Positions 22,299 through 32,192 of a DNA stretch of 64,000 bases are shown piece by piece (the first letter of the stretch is position 1; the number at the start of each line of letters is the position of its first letter). Made by a program: the position numbers and the translations under genes. Source of the DNA: Pseudooceanicola sp050897975 (GTDB lineage: Bacteria; Pseudomonadota; Alphaproteobacteria; Rhodobacterales; Rhodobacteraceae); assembly GCF_050897975.1 (NCBI RefSeq), contig NZ_JBPAXY010000002.1:124001-188000 (forward strand), written 5' to 3'. The notes beneath the pieces are model-generated. The model had not been told where the DNA came from and did not search any database. It saw nothing but the letters and a program-made list of their open reading frames with translations.

Positions 22299-24674
22299 AT
22301 GACGGCGATCAAGGGCTTCGGCCGGGCAAAGGGCGGCGATGGCGCGTCCTTCTCTCCGCTGAGTAACATGCGGCTGGCGGTGAAGCTTCCGCTGATCCTG
22401 ACGGCCTTCGGCCTGATCGTCGCCTCGGTGCTGACGCTGACCTCCTATACCAATGCCCGCGCCCTGTTGGAGGCCGAGCTGGAGCGGAAGTTCCTGATCG
22501 CCGCCCATAGCCGCGCCACCCAGATCACCGACACGCTGGAAGAGACCGAGGGGCTGATGCGGGCCCAGACCGAGGATCCCACGGTCATTGCCGCGCTGAA
22601 CAGCTTCCTGCTGGCCTGGACCGCGCTGGACGGCACCCCGGGCGAGACGCTGCGCCAGCTGTACATCCGCGACAATCCCAACCCCCGGGGTGACCGCGAC
22701 CTGCTGATGAGCGCGCCGAGCGGGTCGCAATTCGACCGCGTCCACGCCAAATACCATCCCTTCCTCGACCAGTTCGCCTCGGTCCGCGATCTGGAGGACG
22801 TCTATCTGATCGAGCGCGACGGCAATGTCGTCTACTCGGTTGAAAAGGAAGATGATTTCGGCACCAACGTGTTGACCGGCCCCTATCGCGACAGCGCGCT
22901 GGCGCGGGCCTTCACCCGGGCGATCGAGGCCGGGGGGACCAATTCCGTCTTCGAGGATTTCACCGCCTATGCCGCCGCCCAGGGCGAACCCGCCAGCTTC
23001 CTGGCCCGCGCCGTGCTTGGCCGCGACGGCAGCCCCCTGGGCGTGCTGGTCTACAATATGCCGACCGACCGCTTCAACACGATCCTCAACAGCGCCGATG
23101 GCCTGGGCGAAACCGGCGAGGCCTATCTGATCGGCACCGATCTGCGCCTGCGCAGCAATTCCCGTTTCGACGACGGCGCCGAGATGTTGCAGGCGGGGCC
23201 GAGCGGCCCGGCCCTGCGCTCTATCCTGGAGGGCGAGACCGAAACCTTCGTCTCGGGCATGGGACTGCGTGGCACCCCGGTCGAGATGATGGGCCATGAG
23301 GTCGAGTTTCACGACACCCCCTGGATCGTGATGATCGAACAGGCCCAGGACGAGGTCTATCAGCCGGTCTTCGACCTGCGGAACCAGCTGCTGACCCAGG
23401 TGCTGGGGCTGATGGTGGTGCTGACCCTCCTCGGGCTGCTGATCGGCCAGTCGATCTCGAAACCCTTCGTGCGCATTGGCGAGGCGATCAAGGGTGTGGC
23501 CGATGGCGACCTGAATTCGGCCATTCCGATGACCGGGCGCCGTGACGACGTGGGCACCCTGGCCAGCAACCTGGAGAACCTGCGCGGCAAGCTGTCGGGG
23601 GCGGCCGATATGCGGCGACGCCAGGAACAGCAGGCGCGCAATCAACATGCGGTCGTCGAACACCTGACCGCCGCCATCGCGCAACTGGCCGAGGGCAACC
23701 TGACCGGCGTGATCCAGCAGGAATTCGCCGAGGATTACGAAGGGCTGCGCAACGGCTTCAACGCCGCGCTGCTGAAACTGAACAGCTCGATCTCGGAACT
23801 GGTCAGCTCGGCCCGCGAGATCGACAATTCCGCCCATGATGTCGAGAACGCCTCGAACGACCTCAGCCAGCGGGCCATCGAACAGGCCGCCAACCTGGAA
23901 GAGACCGCCGCGGCGATCACCCAGCTGTCGGCCTCGGTGAAATCCACCGCCGACAGCGCGGGCGAGGCGGACAATATCATGACCCGCGCCAAGCAGGGCG
24001 CCCAGCACAGCGGCGAGGTGGTGACCCAGGCCATGGTCGCCATGGACAAGATCGCCACCTCTTCGCAGAAGATCACCCAGGTCACCTCGGTGATCGAGGA
24101 TCTGGCCTTCCAGACCAACCTACTGGCCCTGAACGCGGGCGTCGAGGCGGCGCGGGCGGGCGAGGCGGGCCGGGGCTTTGCCGTGGTCGCCTCCGAGGTG
24201 CGGGCCCTGGCGCAGCGCAGTTCCGAGGCGGCGAAGGAGATCAACCAGCTGATCCAGGAAGCGGCCGAAAACGTGACCGGCGGCGTAGAACTGGTAGAAA
24301 AGGCCGGGAAAAGCTTCGAAAGCCTGATCGGCGAATTCGACAAGGTCTCGGCCTCGGTCTCTTCCATCGCCACCGCCGCGCGCGAGCAATCGGTGGGCCT
24401 GGAAGAGATCAACACCGCCGTCGACCAGCTGGACCAGGTGACGCAGAAAAACGCCGCCGTGGCCTCTTCGGTGCATGGCACCGGCAAGCTGATGGTCAGC
24501 GAAGCGGCGAAGCTGAACCGCATCTCGGCCAGCTTCCGCTGCGACGACAGCAAGGTACGCCGGGCGGTCAGCGCCAGCGCGGCCGCGCCCCAGGCCAGCC
24601 AGACCCGCGCCGTGGTCAACGCCCCCGCCCCGCTGCCCGAGGCTTCGGGCGGCGACGAATGGTCCGAATTCTGA
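22299..24674 (+). CDS. Methyl-accepting chemotaxis protein
   Basis: A 791-aa transmembrane chemoreceptor. TM1 is about residues 28-50 and TM2 about 365-388. Between them is a large periplasmic double-Cache-like sensor with VYLIERDGNVVYSVEKEDDF. A HAMP domain (ISKPFVRIGEAIKGVADGDL) and a long coiled-coil signalling domain follow. Its hairpin tip is IEDLAFQTNLLALNAGVEAA RAGEAGRGFAVVASEVR, the CheA/CheW-binding region. The last five residues are EWSEF, resembling the C-terminal pentapeptide that tethers CheR/CheB methylation enzymes. The ligand is unknown. No chemotaxis kinase genes are nearby. Confidence 0.94.
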   Translation: MTAIKGFGRAKGGDGASFSPLSNMRLAVKLPLILTAFGLIVASVLTLTSYTNARALLEAELERKFLIAAHSRATQITDTLEETEGLMRAQTEDPTVIAALNSFLLAWTALDGTPGETLRQLYIRDNPNPRGDRDLLMSAPSGSQFDRVHAKYHPFLDQFASVRDLEDVYLIERDGNVVYSVEKEDDFGTNVLTGPYRDSALARAFTRAIEAGGTNSVFEDFTAYAAAQGEPASFLARAVLGRDGSPLGVLVYNMPTDRFNTILNSADGLGETGEAYLIGTDLRLRSNSRFDDGAEMLQAGPSGPALRSILEGETETFVSGMGLRGTPVEMMGHEVEFHDTPWIVMIEQAQDEVYQPVFDLRNQLLTQVLGLMVVLTLLGLLIGQSISKPFVRIGEAIKGVADGDLNSAIPMTGRRDDVGTLASNLENLRGKLSGAADMRRRQEQQARNQHAVVEHLTAAIAQLAEGNLTGVIQQEFAEDYEGLRNGFNAALLKLNSSISELVSSAREIDNSAHDVENASNDLSQRAIEQAANLEETAAAITQLSASVKSTADSAGEADNIMTRAKQGAQHSGEVVTQAMVAMDKIATSSQKITQVTSVIEDLAFQTNLLALNAGVEAARAGEAGRGFAVVASEVRALAQRSSEAAKEINQLIQEAAENVTGGVELVEKAGKSFESLIGEFDKVSASVSSIATAAREQSVGLEEINTAVDQLDQVTQKNAAVASSVHGTGKLMVSEAAKLNRISASFRCDDSKVRRAVSASAAAPQASQTRAVVNAPAPLPEASGGDEWSEF

Positions 24675-24715
24675 GGGCTTCCCTCTCCCATCCCTCCCCC
24701 AGGGAGAGGCAAGAG

Positions 24716-24745
24716 CAGGGGCGTGTCCAACCGGACGCGCCCCTG
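24716..24745 (+). terminator. Terminator after the chemoreceptor
   Basis: CAGGGGCGTGTCC (24716-24728) pairs with GGACGCGCCCCTG (24733-24745) with one G-T wobble and a 4-base loop. A smaller hairpin, CCTCTCCC/GGGAGAGG, precedes it at 24682-24709. TT follows but no T tract. Confidence 0.7.
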
Positions 24746-25159
24746 TTGCCTGGCGCCAGGGAGGGGCGCGCGCCCCCGGCCCGCAACCGGACGCCCTCGA
24801 ATGCGCCGCCACGCCAGGCGGCAGCAGGGGTGGTGGAACACAGGGCGGGTCAGCAGGCCGCAAGGCACGGGACGACAGCGCCGGAACACCGAGGTGGCCT
24901 TGCCAAAACGAGCGCCGGAAACACAGCGTTACAATGGCCGCGACAAGGGGCGCGGCACGACGGGTCTCCGCCCCTGACCAGGGCCAGGGATCGGCGCCCC
25001 CAAGGTCCGCGCCCATCGGTGGCCCCCTGCCGGGGCGGCCCCCGGGCGATTGCCTGCTTGCTGAACCGCGCTCCGGCGGGATAGCATCGGGCAACTCCCT
25101 GCCGGACCGCCGCTTGCGCGGCCTCTGCCCGCTCCGGCGCCACAGACAGGACCGCGCCC
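24746..25159. other. Intergenic between chemoreceptor and LacI-type regulator
   Basis: About 410 bp, GC-rich, with frames on both strands but no recognisable protein. It presumably carries the promoter of the regulator gene at its right end. Nothing else was seen. Confidence 0.4.
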
Positions 25160-26185
25160 TTGACCAGACCGACCAACCGCCCGCTGACCCTTCGCGATGT
25201 GTCCGAAGCGTCGGGCGTGTCGGAAATGACCGTCAGCCGGGTGTTGCGCAACCGCGGCGACGTCAGCGAGGCGACCCGGCAAAAGGTGCTGCTGGCGGCC
25301 AAGCGCATGGGATACGTGCCGAACAAGATCGCCGGCGCCCTGGCCAGCCAGCGGGTCAACCTGGTCGCGGTGATCATCCCCTCGATGTCGAACATGGTCT
25401 TCCCCGAGGTGATGACCGGCATCTCGCGCGTGCTGGAAACCTCGCCCTTGCAGCCGGTGGTCGGCATCACCGATTACCAGCCCGAGAAAGAAGAGACCGT
25501 CCTTTACGAGATGCTGTCCTGGCGCCCCTCGGGGGTGATCATCGCCGGGCTGGAACATTCCGACGCCTCGCGCGCCATGCTCAAGGCCTCGGGGATCCCG
25601 GTGGTCGAGATCATGGACACCGACGGCACGCCGATCGACAGCGCGGTCGGCATTTCGCACCGCCGGGCGGGCCGCGAAATGGCCCGCGCCATCCTGCGGG
25701 CGGGCTATCGCAAGATCGGCTTCATGGGGACCAAGCTGGGCCGCGATCACCGCGCCCGCAAACGGTTCGAAGGCTTCACCGAGGCGCTGGCGAAAAGCGC
25801 GGTCGAGATCGCCGATACCGAGTTCTACTCCCAGGGCTCGGGCCTGGGCAAAGGGCGCGAGATGACCCGCGCCATGATGGGCCGCCGCCCCGATCTGGAT
25901 TGCCTCTACTATTCCAACGACATTGTCGGCGCGGGCGGCCTGCTGTGGATGCTGGAACAGGGCTATGACATCCCCGGGCGCGTCGGCATGGCCGGGTTCA
26001 ACGATGTGGAACTGCTGAAGGGCCTGCCGAAAAAGCTGGCGACGATGGATTCCTGCCGCGAAGAGATCGGCCGCCGCGCCGCCGAGATCATCCTGGAACG
26101 GGTGGAAAACCCCGACACGCCCCCCTCGGGCAAGGTCGAGCTGAGCCCGAAGATCAACTTCGGCGACACCCTGCGGATGGGCTAG
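25160..26185 (+). CDS. LacI-family regulator, gluconate-repressor (GntR) type
   Basis: A 341-aa transcription regulator with a TTG start at 25160 (TTGACCAGACCG). The N-terminal LacI HTH is LTLRDVSEASGVSEMTVSRV LRNRGDVSEATRQKVLLAAK. The hinge and periplasmic-binding-like domain follow (NLVAVIIPSMSNMVFPEVMT, YQPEKEETVLYEMLSWRPSG). These segments closely resemble the E. coli gluconate repressor GntR, so a sugar-acid effector is likely. No gluconate genes are adjacent in the window. It is followed directly (stop to start) by a DNA-glycosylase gene, perhaps co-transcribed. Confidence 0.88.
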   Translation: MTRPTNRPLTLRDVSEASGVSEMTVSRVLRNRGDVSEATRQKVLLAAKRMGYVPNKIAGALASQRVNLVAVIIPSMSNMVFPEVMTGISRVLETSPLQPVVGITDYQPEKEETVLYEMLSWRPSGVIIAGLEHSDASRAMLKASGIPVVEIMDTDGTPIDSAVGISHRRAGREMARAILRAGYRKIGFMGTKLGRDHRARKRFEGFTEALAKSAVEIADTEFYSQGSGLGKGREMTRAMMGRRPDLDCLYYSNDIVGAGGLLWMLEQGYDIPGRVGMAGFNDVELLKGLPKKLATMDSCREEIGRRAAEIILERVENPDTPPSGKVELSPKINFGDTLRMG

Positions 26186-27385
26186 GTGACCCGCCCGGTC
26201 CTGGCCAATGCCCCCGCGCGGCGGCTGTTCCTGCATCGCCACCAGCTGGGTCAGGCGCCTGCGGGCCCGGGCAAGGGCGCCGATCTGCTGGCGCTGATCG
26301 GCCGGCTGGGCTTCGTTCAGGTCGACTCGGTCAACACCCTGGCCCGCGCCCATGACATGATCCTTTACACGCGCCGTCCGGCCTATCGCCCGGCGCATCT
26401 GTCGCAGGCCATCCAGTGCGACCGCAGCCTGTTTGAACACTGGACCCATGACGCCTCAGTCGTGCCCACGGCCTATCTGCCCCACTGGCGCCTGCGCTTT
26501 TCCCGCGACGCGGAACGGCTGCGGGGCCGCTGGCCGCGCTGGCAGGGTGAGGCCTTCCTGGCCGAGCTGGAGCAGGTGCGCGCCCATGTCACCGAACATG
26601 GCGAGGTCTCTTCTGCCGATCTGAAGGCGGCGGAGGCCGAGAAATCCACCGGCTGGTGGGACTGGCACCCGTCGAAGGCGGCGTTGGAATACCTCTGGCG
26701 CAGTGGCGAGCTGGCGATTTCGCGGCGCCAGGGGTTCCGCAAGTACTACGACCTGACCGAGCGGGTTCTGGGCTGGCCCGACCCGCCCCCCGAGGCCGAA
26801 ACGCTGGACTGGCTGATGGCGGGCGCGCTGGACCGGCTGGGCTTTGCCACCAGCGGAGAGCTGGCCGCCTTCTGGGACATCGCCACCCCCGCCGAGGCCC
26901 GCGACTGGGCCCGGCGCGCCCTGGCCGCCGGGCAGGTCGAGGAAATCGAGGTCGAGGGCACGGACGGCAAGCGCCGACGCAGCCTCGCCCGCCCCGGCAC
27001 CCTGGCCGAGGCCGCCGCCCTGCCCCCGGCGCCGCCACGCCTGCGGGTGCTCAGCCCCTTCGACCCGGCGCTGCGCGACCGGGCGCGGGCCGAGCGGCTG
27101 TTCGGCTTTCACTACCGGATCGAGATCTTCGTGCCCGCGCCCAAACGGGTCTACGGCTATTACGTCTTCCCCCTGCTAGAGGGGGAACGCATGGTGGGCC
27201 GGATCGACATGCGGGCCGAACGCGACAGCGGCACCCTGGCCGTCAGCCGCCTGTGGCCAGAGCGCGGCATCCGGTTTGGCCAGGGTCGCATCGCCCGGCT
27301 GGAGGCAGAGCTGGAGCGGGTGGCGCGCTTTGCCGGGCTGGAAAGGGTCCGCTTCGGCTCCGACTGGCTGGCCGCGCCAAAGTGA
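26186..27385 (+). CDS. YcaQ-type winged-helix DNA glycosylase
   Basis: A 399-aa member of the HTH_42 family with a GTG start immediately after the regulator stop. The family comprises AlkZ/AlkX-like glycosylases; E. coli YcaQ unhooks interstrand crosslinks and N7-alkylguanines. The catalytic triplet in FVQVDSVN is Q45-V46-D47, the QxD form of the YcaQ branch rather than QxQ of AlkZ. The remaining features (HDASVVPTAYLPHWRLR, LSPFDPALRDRARAERLFGF, YYVFPLLEGERMVGRID) are typical. It probably repairs alkylation or crosslink damage. Confidence 0.9.
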   Translation: MTRPVLANAPARRLFLHRHQLGQAPAGPGKGADLLALIGRLGFVQVDSVNTLARAHDMILYTRRPAYRPAHLSQAIQCDRSLFEHWTHDASVVPTAYLPHWRLRFSRDAERLRGRWPRWQGEAFLAELEQVRAHVTEHGEVSSADLKAAEAEKSTGWWDWHPSKAALEYLWRSGELAISRRQGFRKYYDLTERVLGWPDPPPEAETLDWLMAGALDRLGFATSGELAAFWDIATPAEARDWARRALAAGQVEEIEVEGTDGKRRRSLARPGTLAEAAALPPAPPRLRVLSPFDPALRDRARAERLFGFHYRIEIFVPAPKRVYGYYVFPLLEGERMVGRIDMRAERDSGTLAVSRLWPERGIRFGQGRIARLEAELERVARFAGLERVRFGSDWLAAPK

Positions 27386-27413
27386 AAGGGGCCGCCCGCA
27401 GGCGACCCCTTTT
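27385..27413. terminator. Bidirectional terminator between convergent genes
   Basis: AAAGGGGCCGCC (27385-27396) and GGCGACCCCTTTT (27401-27413) form a stem with one mismatch and a CGCA loop. A-rich left and T-rich right flanks suit both strands. It lies between the glycosylase and the convergent coxM-like gene. Confidence 0.8.
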
Positions 27414-27442
27414 GATCTGTCCGTGCCGCAGGATCGTCCCCG

Positions 27443-27465
27443 CGTAGGGTGCATGACAATGCACC
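27443..27465. repeat. CGTAGGGTGCA hairpin repeat
   Basis: CGTAGGGTGCA at 27443-27453 continues into a hairpin GGTGCAT-GACA-ATGCACC (27448-27465). The same 11-mer occurs at 62356-62366. I believe similar GTAGGGTGCA hairpins are dispersed in Rhodobacteraceae intergenic DNA; that is memory and not a search. Confidence 0.5.
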
Positions 27466-27480
27466 AACCGGCAGCCGCGC

Positions 27481-28269
27481 CTAGCCCGCCGCGGTCACCG
27501 CGCGCCCGGTCAGCACCTTGGCCAGATGCGCCCGGTACGCGCCGGTGCCGTGCAGGTCCGACATCATGCCCTCGGCGTCCAGCGACTGGCCCGAAATCGC
27601 CCCGGCGGCAAAGTCCGACGACAGCGCCGCCTCGGCCTCGGACCAGCGGAACACGCCCTCTTCCGAGGCCCCGGTGATGGCCACGCGCACGCCATCCGCG
27701 AATTTCGCCACGAAGACCCCGGCCAGGGCAAAGCGCGAGGCGGGCTGTTCGAACTTCACATAGGCCGCCGCCTCGGGGATCGGGAAGGTGACGCGGGTGA
27801 TGATCTCGCCCTCTTCCAGGGCGGTGGCGAACATGCCCTCGAAATAGTCGTCCGCCGGGATCTCGCGGCGATTGGTGATCACCGTCGCCCCCGAGGCCAG
27901 GACGGCGGCCGGATAGCAGGCCGCCGGGTCGTTATTGGCCAGGCTGCCGCCGATGGTGCCACGGTTGCGCACCGCCGGATCGCCGATGCCGCCCGCCAGG
28001 GCCGCCAGCGCCGGATAGATCCCCGCCACCTCGGCGGCGACACTGGCATGGGTGGTGGCGGCGCCGATGGTGACACGGCCCGCCTCGCTGCTGACCCCCT
28101 TCAGCGCCTCGATTCCCAGCAGGCTGACCAGCGTGCCGGGCGCATTCAGGCGCTGTTTCATCGTCGGGATCAGGGTCTGACCGCCCGACAGGGGCTGCGC
28201 CTCGTCATCGGTCAGGGCCGCGACGGCCTCTTCAACCGAAGAGGGGCGGACGAAGTCGAAATTATACAT
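27481..28269 (-). CDS. CoxM-like FAD subunit of a molybdenum hydroxylase
   Basis: A 262-aa FAD-binding subunit. FAD motifs are SGGQTLIPTMKQRL (about 28-41) and AGGIGDPAVRNRGTIGGSLA NNDPAACYP (about 90-120), as in CoxM and xanthine dehydrogenase subunit B. It passes electrons from the FeS subunit to an acceptor. It is the third gene of the S-L-M cluster and is separated from the large subunit by 62 bp holding a perfect hairpin. The length is slightly short of the usual 265-290 aa but complete. Confidence 0.9.
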   Translation of the reverse strand: MYNFDFVRPSSVEEAVAALTDDEAQPLSGGQTLIPTMKQRLNAPGTLVSLLGIEALKGVSSEAGRVTIGAATTHASVAAEVAGIYPALAALAGGIGDPAVRNRGTIGGSLANNDPAACYPAAVLASGATVITNRREIPADDYFEGMFATALEEGEIITRVTFPIPEAAAYVKFEQPASRFALAGVFVAKFADGVRVAITGASEEGVFRWSEAEAALSSDFAAGAISGQSLDAEGMMSDLHGTGAYRAHLAKVLTGRAVTAAG

Positions 28270-28295
28270 GGGTGTTCTCCCTCAGATCGCGGCGC

Positions 28296-28314
28296 GGGGC
28301 CCGGACCGGGCCCC
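28296..28314. promoter_or_regulatory. Hairpin between coxL-like and coxM-like genes
   Basis: GGGGCCCGG-A-CCGGGCCCC is a perfect palindrome in the 62-bp intercistronic gap. It may stabilise or partly attenuate the transcript, setting subunit ratios. Confidence 0.5.
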
Positions 28315-28331
28315 ACAGCCTCCCTCTCGGT

Positions 28332-30698
28332 TCAGCCGTTCATCGCGGCCCAGACTCTGGCGGGCGACAGCGGCATGTCAATATGCGTCACCGCTTTCCC
28401 GTCCCGTTGCAGCGCATCGACCACCGCATTGACCAGCGCGGGCGGCGAGCCGATGGCCCCGGCCTCGCCACAGCCCTTCACCCCCAGGGGGTTGTGGGTG
28501 CAGGGGGTCTGGCAGGAATGATCGACCTCGATCATCGGCAGGTCCGAGGCGCGCGGCATGGCGTAATCCATGTAGCTGGCCGACAAAAGCTGGCCGTCCG
28601 CGTCATAGACGCAGTTTTCCAACAGGGCCTGGCCGATGCCCTGGCCAACGCCGCCCTGTACCTGGCCCTCGACAATCATCGGATTGATGACATTGCCGAA
28701 ATCGTCTGCGGCGACAAAGCTTTGCACCTCGACCCGGCCGGTGTCGGGGTCCACCTCGACCTCGCAGATGTAGCAGCCCGAGGGGTAGGTAAAGTTCGCC
28801 GGATCGTAAAAGGCCGTCTCTTCCAGCCCCGGCTCGATGTCATCCAGCGGGTAGTTGTGCGGCACATAGGCCGCCAGGGTCACGTCGCCCCAGGCCACGG
28901 ATTTGTCGGTGCCCGCGACGCTGAAGGCGCCGTCCTTCAGCTCGATATCCGCCTCGGCGGCCTCCATCAGATGGGCGGCGATCTTCTTTGCCTTGGCGAT
29001 GATCTTTTCCGTCGCCCGCACCATGGCCGAGCCGCCAACCGCGATGGAACGTGAGCCGTAGGTGCCCATGCCCATGGGGGTATTGGCGGTGTCGCCGTGG
29101 ACGATCTCGACCTGATCCGGCGCGATGCCGATCATGTCGGCCACCACCTGCGGGAAGGAGGTTTCATGCCCCTGGCCATGGGAATGGCTGCCGGTCATGA
29201 CCACGATGCCGCCGGTGGCGTTCACCCGCACCGTGGCGGATTCGTAAAGCCCCGCCCGGGCGCCCAGCTGGCCCACCAGGTTAGAGGGCGCGATGCCGCA
29301 GGCCTCGATGTAATGCGACAGCCCGATGCCGCGCAGCTTGCCCCGGGCCGCCGATGCGGCGCGCCGTGCCTCGAAGCCCGCGTAGTCGGACATGGCCAGG
29401 GCCTTGTCCAGGGTCGCCTCGTAATCGCCGGTGTCGTATTCCACCGCCACCGGGGTGGCATAGGGGAACTGGTCCTTGCGGATGAAGTTCTGCCGCCGCA
29501 GTTCCGCCGGATCGACGCCCAGTTCGCGCGCCGCCTTGTCCACGACCCGTTCCAGCTGGAAGGTCGCCTCGGGGCGCCCGGCGCCGCGATAGGCGTCCAC
29601 CGGGACGGTGTTGGTAAAGACCGCCTTCACGTTCACGTAGATCAACGGGGTGCGATAGTTGCCCGCCATCAGCGTCCCGTGCAGCCAGGTCGGCACCGAG
29701 GGGGCGAAGGTCGACAGATAGGCCCCCATGTTGGCGTAGGTGTCGGTGCGCAGGGCGGTAAAGTTGTTCTCGGCGTCCAGGGCCAGCTGGATCGTGGTCA
29801 CATGGTCGCGCCCGTGCGCATCCGAGATGAAGGCCTCGGACCGGGTCGAAGTCCATTTCACCGGCCGCCGCAGCTGTTTGGCGGCAAAGGTGCAGAAGGC
29901 CTCTTCGGCATAGTGGAAGATCTTGGTGCCGAAGCCGCCGCCCACATCGGGCGCCACGACGCGCAGCTTGTGTTCCGGGATGCCCAGCACGAAGGCCCCC
30001 ATCAACAGGCGGATCACATGGGGGTTCTGCGAAGTGGTGTAGAGGGTCGAGCTGTCGTCATGCAGGGCGTAGTCACCGATGGCCACGCGCGGCTCCATCG
30101 GATTGGCGACCAGGCGGTTGTTGACCAGTTCCAGCGTGGTGACATGGGCGGCCTTGGCAAAGGCCTCTTCCACCGCCGCCTTGTTTTCCTCGACGAAGCC
30201 CCAGTCGTAGCAGAGGTTCGAGGTCAGGTCGTCATGCACCAGGGGCGAGCCTTCGGCCACGGCCTGTTTCATGTCGATGACGGCGGGCAGATCCTCGATG
30301 TCCAGCTCGATGGCCTCGGCGGCATCGCGGGCCTGGTCCAGGGTCTCGGCCACCACGGCGGCGACAATCTCGCCCACATGGCGGATCTTGCCTTCGGCCA
30401 GGATCGGGTGCTTCGGCTCCTGCATGGGTTGGCCGTGCTTATCGGTCACCTGCCAGCCGCAGGGCAGGCCGCCGACGCCCTCGAAATCCTTGGCGGTGAA
30501 GATGCGCAGCACGCCGGGCATTTCGGCGGCGGCGCTGGTGTCGACGGCGTTCAGCCTCGCATGGGCCACATCGGCGCGCAGGAAATGCACATAGGCCTGG
30601 CCGCGCAGGTTGATGTCGTCGGTGTAACGTCCGGTTCCGGTCAGGAAACGCAGATCTTCGCGCCGCTTCACGCTGGCGCCGATGCCGTCCTTGGGCAT
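28332..30698 (-). CDS. CoxL-like molybdopterin large subunit, form II
   Basis: A 788-aa catalytic subunit of the xanthine oxidase/CO dehydrogenase family, starting MPKDGIGASVKRREDLRFLT. The substrate-site loop reads AYRGAGRPEA, the form II signature, and not the AYxCSFR of bona fide form I CO dehydrogenase with its Mo-S-Cu centre. DVGGGFGTK and the GSHSHGQGHETSFPQVVAD and GxxEAGAIGSPPALVNAV segments contact the cofactor. The real substrate may be an aldehyde, aromatic or N-heterocycle, with CO oxidation uncertain. The start was chosen at 30698, with an AGGAGAG site just upstream. Confidence 0.92.
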   Translation of the reverse strand: MPKDGIGASVKRREDLRFLTGTGRYTDDINLRGQAYVHFLRADVAHARLNAVDTSAAAEMPGVLRIFTAKDFEGVGGLPCGWQVTDKHGQPMQEPKHPILAEGKIRHVGEIVAAVVAETLDQARDAAEAIELDIEDLPAVIDMKQAVAEGSPLVHDDLTSNLCYDWGFVEENKAAVEEAFAKAAHVTTLELVNNRLVANPMEPRVAIGDYALHDDSSTLYTTSQNPHVIRLLMGAFVLGIPEHKLRVVAPDVGGGFGTKIFHYAEEAFCTFAAKQLRRPVKWTSTRSEAFISDAHGRDHVTTIQLALDAENNFTALRTDTYANMGAYLSTFAPSVPTWLHGTLMAGNYRTPLIYVNVKAVFTNTVPVDAYRGAGRPEATFQLERVVDKAARELGVDPAELRRQNFIRKDQFPYATPVAVEYDTGDYEATLDKALAMSDYAGFEARRAASAARGKLRGIGLSHYIEACGIAPSNLVGQLGARAGLYESATVRVNATGGIVVMTGSHSHGQGHETSFPQVVADMIGIAPDQVEIVHGDTANTPMGMGTYGSRSIAVGGSAMVRATEKIIAKAKKIAAHLMEAAEADIELKDGAFSVAGTDKSVAWGDVTLAAYVPHNYPLDDIEPGLEETAFYDPANFTYPSGCYICEVEVDPDTGRVEVQSFVAADDFGNVINPMIVEGQVQGGVGQGIGQALLENCVYDADGQLLSASYMDYAMPRASDLPMIEVDHSCQTPCTHNPLGVKGCGEAGAIGSPPALVNAVVDALQRDGKAVTHIDMPLSPARVWAAMNG

Positions 30699-30790
30699 GG
30701 TCTCTCCTCCCTTGGGTGTGCCACGGGATCCGTGGCGGCGCGCAATGCGCCTGACGGGCCGCGCCCCTCCTCCGGGCGCGGGACCGGGGG

Positions 30791-31270
<480 letters not shown>

Positions 31271-31367
31271 TCTTTCCTCCCTAGGTGGCGCAAGGTCACG
31301 CGGCCCTCCCGCCGCGGCCATAGCTGCCTTGGCAAGAAGGCTAGGCCCGCCATCGGGGCAGAGGCCA

Positions 31368-31383
31368 TACGACTAAAGTCGTA
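31368..31383. promoter_or_regulatory. Palindrome between the hydroxylase and the sensory operon
   Basis: TACGACT-AA-AGTCGTA is a perfect 7-bp inverted repeat. It lies 98 bp upstream of coxS and 126 bp upstream of the NarL-type regulator. Its size and symmetry fit a NarL/LuxR-type dimer site. Target and effect are inference. Confidence 0.65.
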
Positions 31384-31508
31384 GTGGCGGAGAGACGCTA
31401 TTGTGAGTCACCGATAGGTTGTGGATCGATTGCCATGTGGACGGGCGCCTTTGCCAGAACGCCGGACGTCATGTAGCATCAGATCAGTCGAGGCGGAGGG
31501 ACACGCCC

Positions 31509-32189
31509 ATGGATCATAACCGCATGGATACCGCGCTGGTCGTCGATGACCACCCGTTGTTCTGTGACGCGCTGGCCCTGACCCTGCGCAGCGTGGCGGG
31601 GATCAGCGACATTCGCCAGGCCGCCACCCTGGGCGAGGCGCTGGAGCTGTTGCAGACCCAGGGCGTGCCCGACATCGTGATCCTGGATCTGAACCTGCCC
31701 GACGTCACCGGGCTGGACGGGCTGGTGCGGCTGCGCAATGCCGCCAGTGTGCCGGTGGTGGTGGTCTCGTCGATGGCCGAAGACCGGCTGATCGCCTCGG
31801 CCATCCGCGCCGGGGCGGCGGGCTATATCCCCAAGCACAGCGACCGCGAGGTCTTCCGCACCGCCTTTGACCAGCTGCGCCGGGGCGAGCCCTTCGTGCC
31901 CGAGGATTACCTGAGCAGCGGTGACAGCCCGGACGACAGCGGCGCCATGGACCGCGACGAGGCTCTGGCGCGCATGGCCACGCTGACCAACCAGCAGGCG
32001 CGCATCCTGGACCTGATCAAGGCGGGCAAGCTGAACAAGCAGATCGCCTTCGAACTGTCGATCGCCGAGACCACGGTCAAGGCCCATGTCACCGCGATCA
32101 TGCGCAAGCTGGGGGTGCAAAGCCGCACCCAGGCGGCCCTGCTGGCCAGCGAGGCCAGCTTCAGCCACGTCCTGCAACGGGAGGGCTGA
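31509..32189 (+). CDS. NarL/LuxR-family response regulator
   Basis: A 226-aa regulator from ATG 31509 (GGAGGG 8 bp upstream). The receiver domain has the acidic pair D13-D14 and phospho-acceptor Asp60 in VILDLNLPD. The C-terminal GerE/LuxR HTH is LTNQQARILDLIKAGKLNKQ then IAFELSIAETTVKAHVTAIM. It resembles ErdR/AgmR-type regulators controlling alcohol and aldehyde oxidation in Pseudomonas. It is divergent from coxSLM and followed by the FIST and kinase genes, which probably form its input. Confidence 0.9.
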   Translation: MDHNRMDTALVVDDHPLFCDALALTLRSVAGISDIRQAATLGEALELLQTQGVPDIVILDLNLPDVTGLDGLVRLRNAASVPVVVVSSMAEDRLIASAIRAGAAGYIPKHSDREVFRTAFDQLRRGEPFVPEDYLSSGDSPDDSGAMDRDEALARMATLTNQQARILDLIKAGKLNKQIAFELSIAETTVKAHVTAIMRKLGVQSRTQAALLASEASFSHVLQREG

Positions 32190-32192
32190 GCG

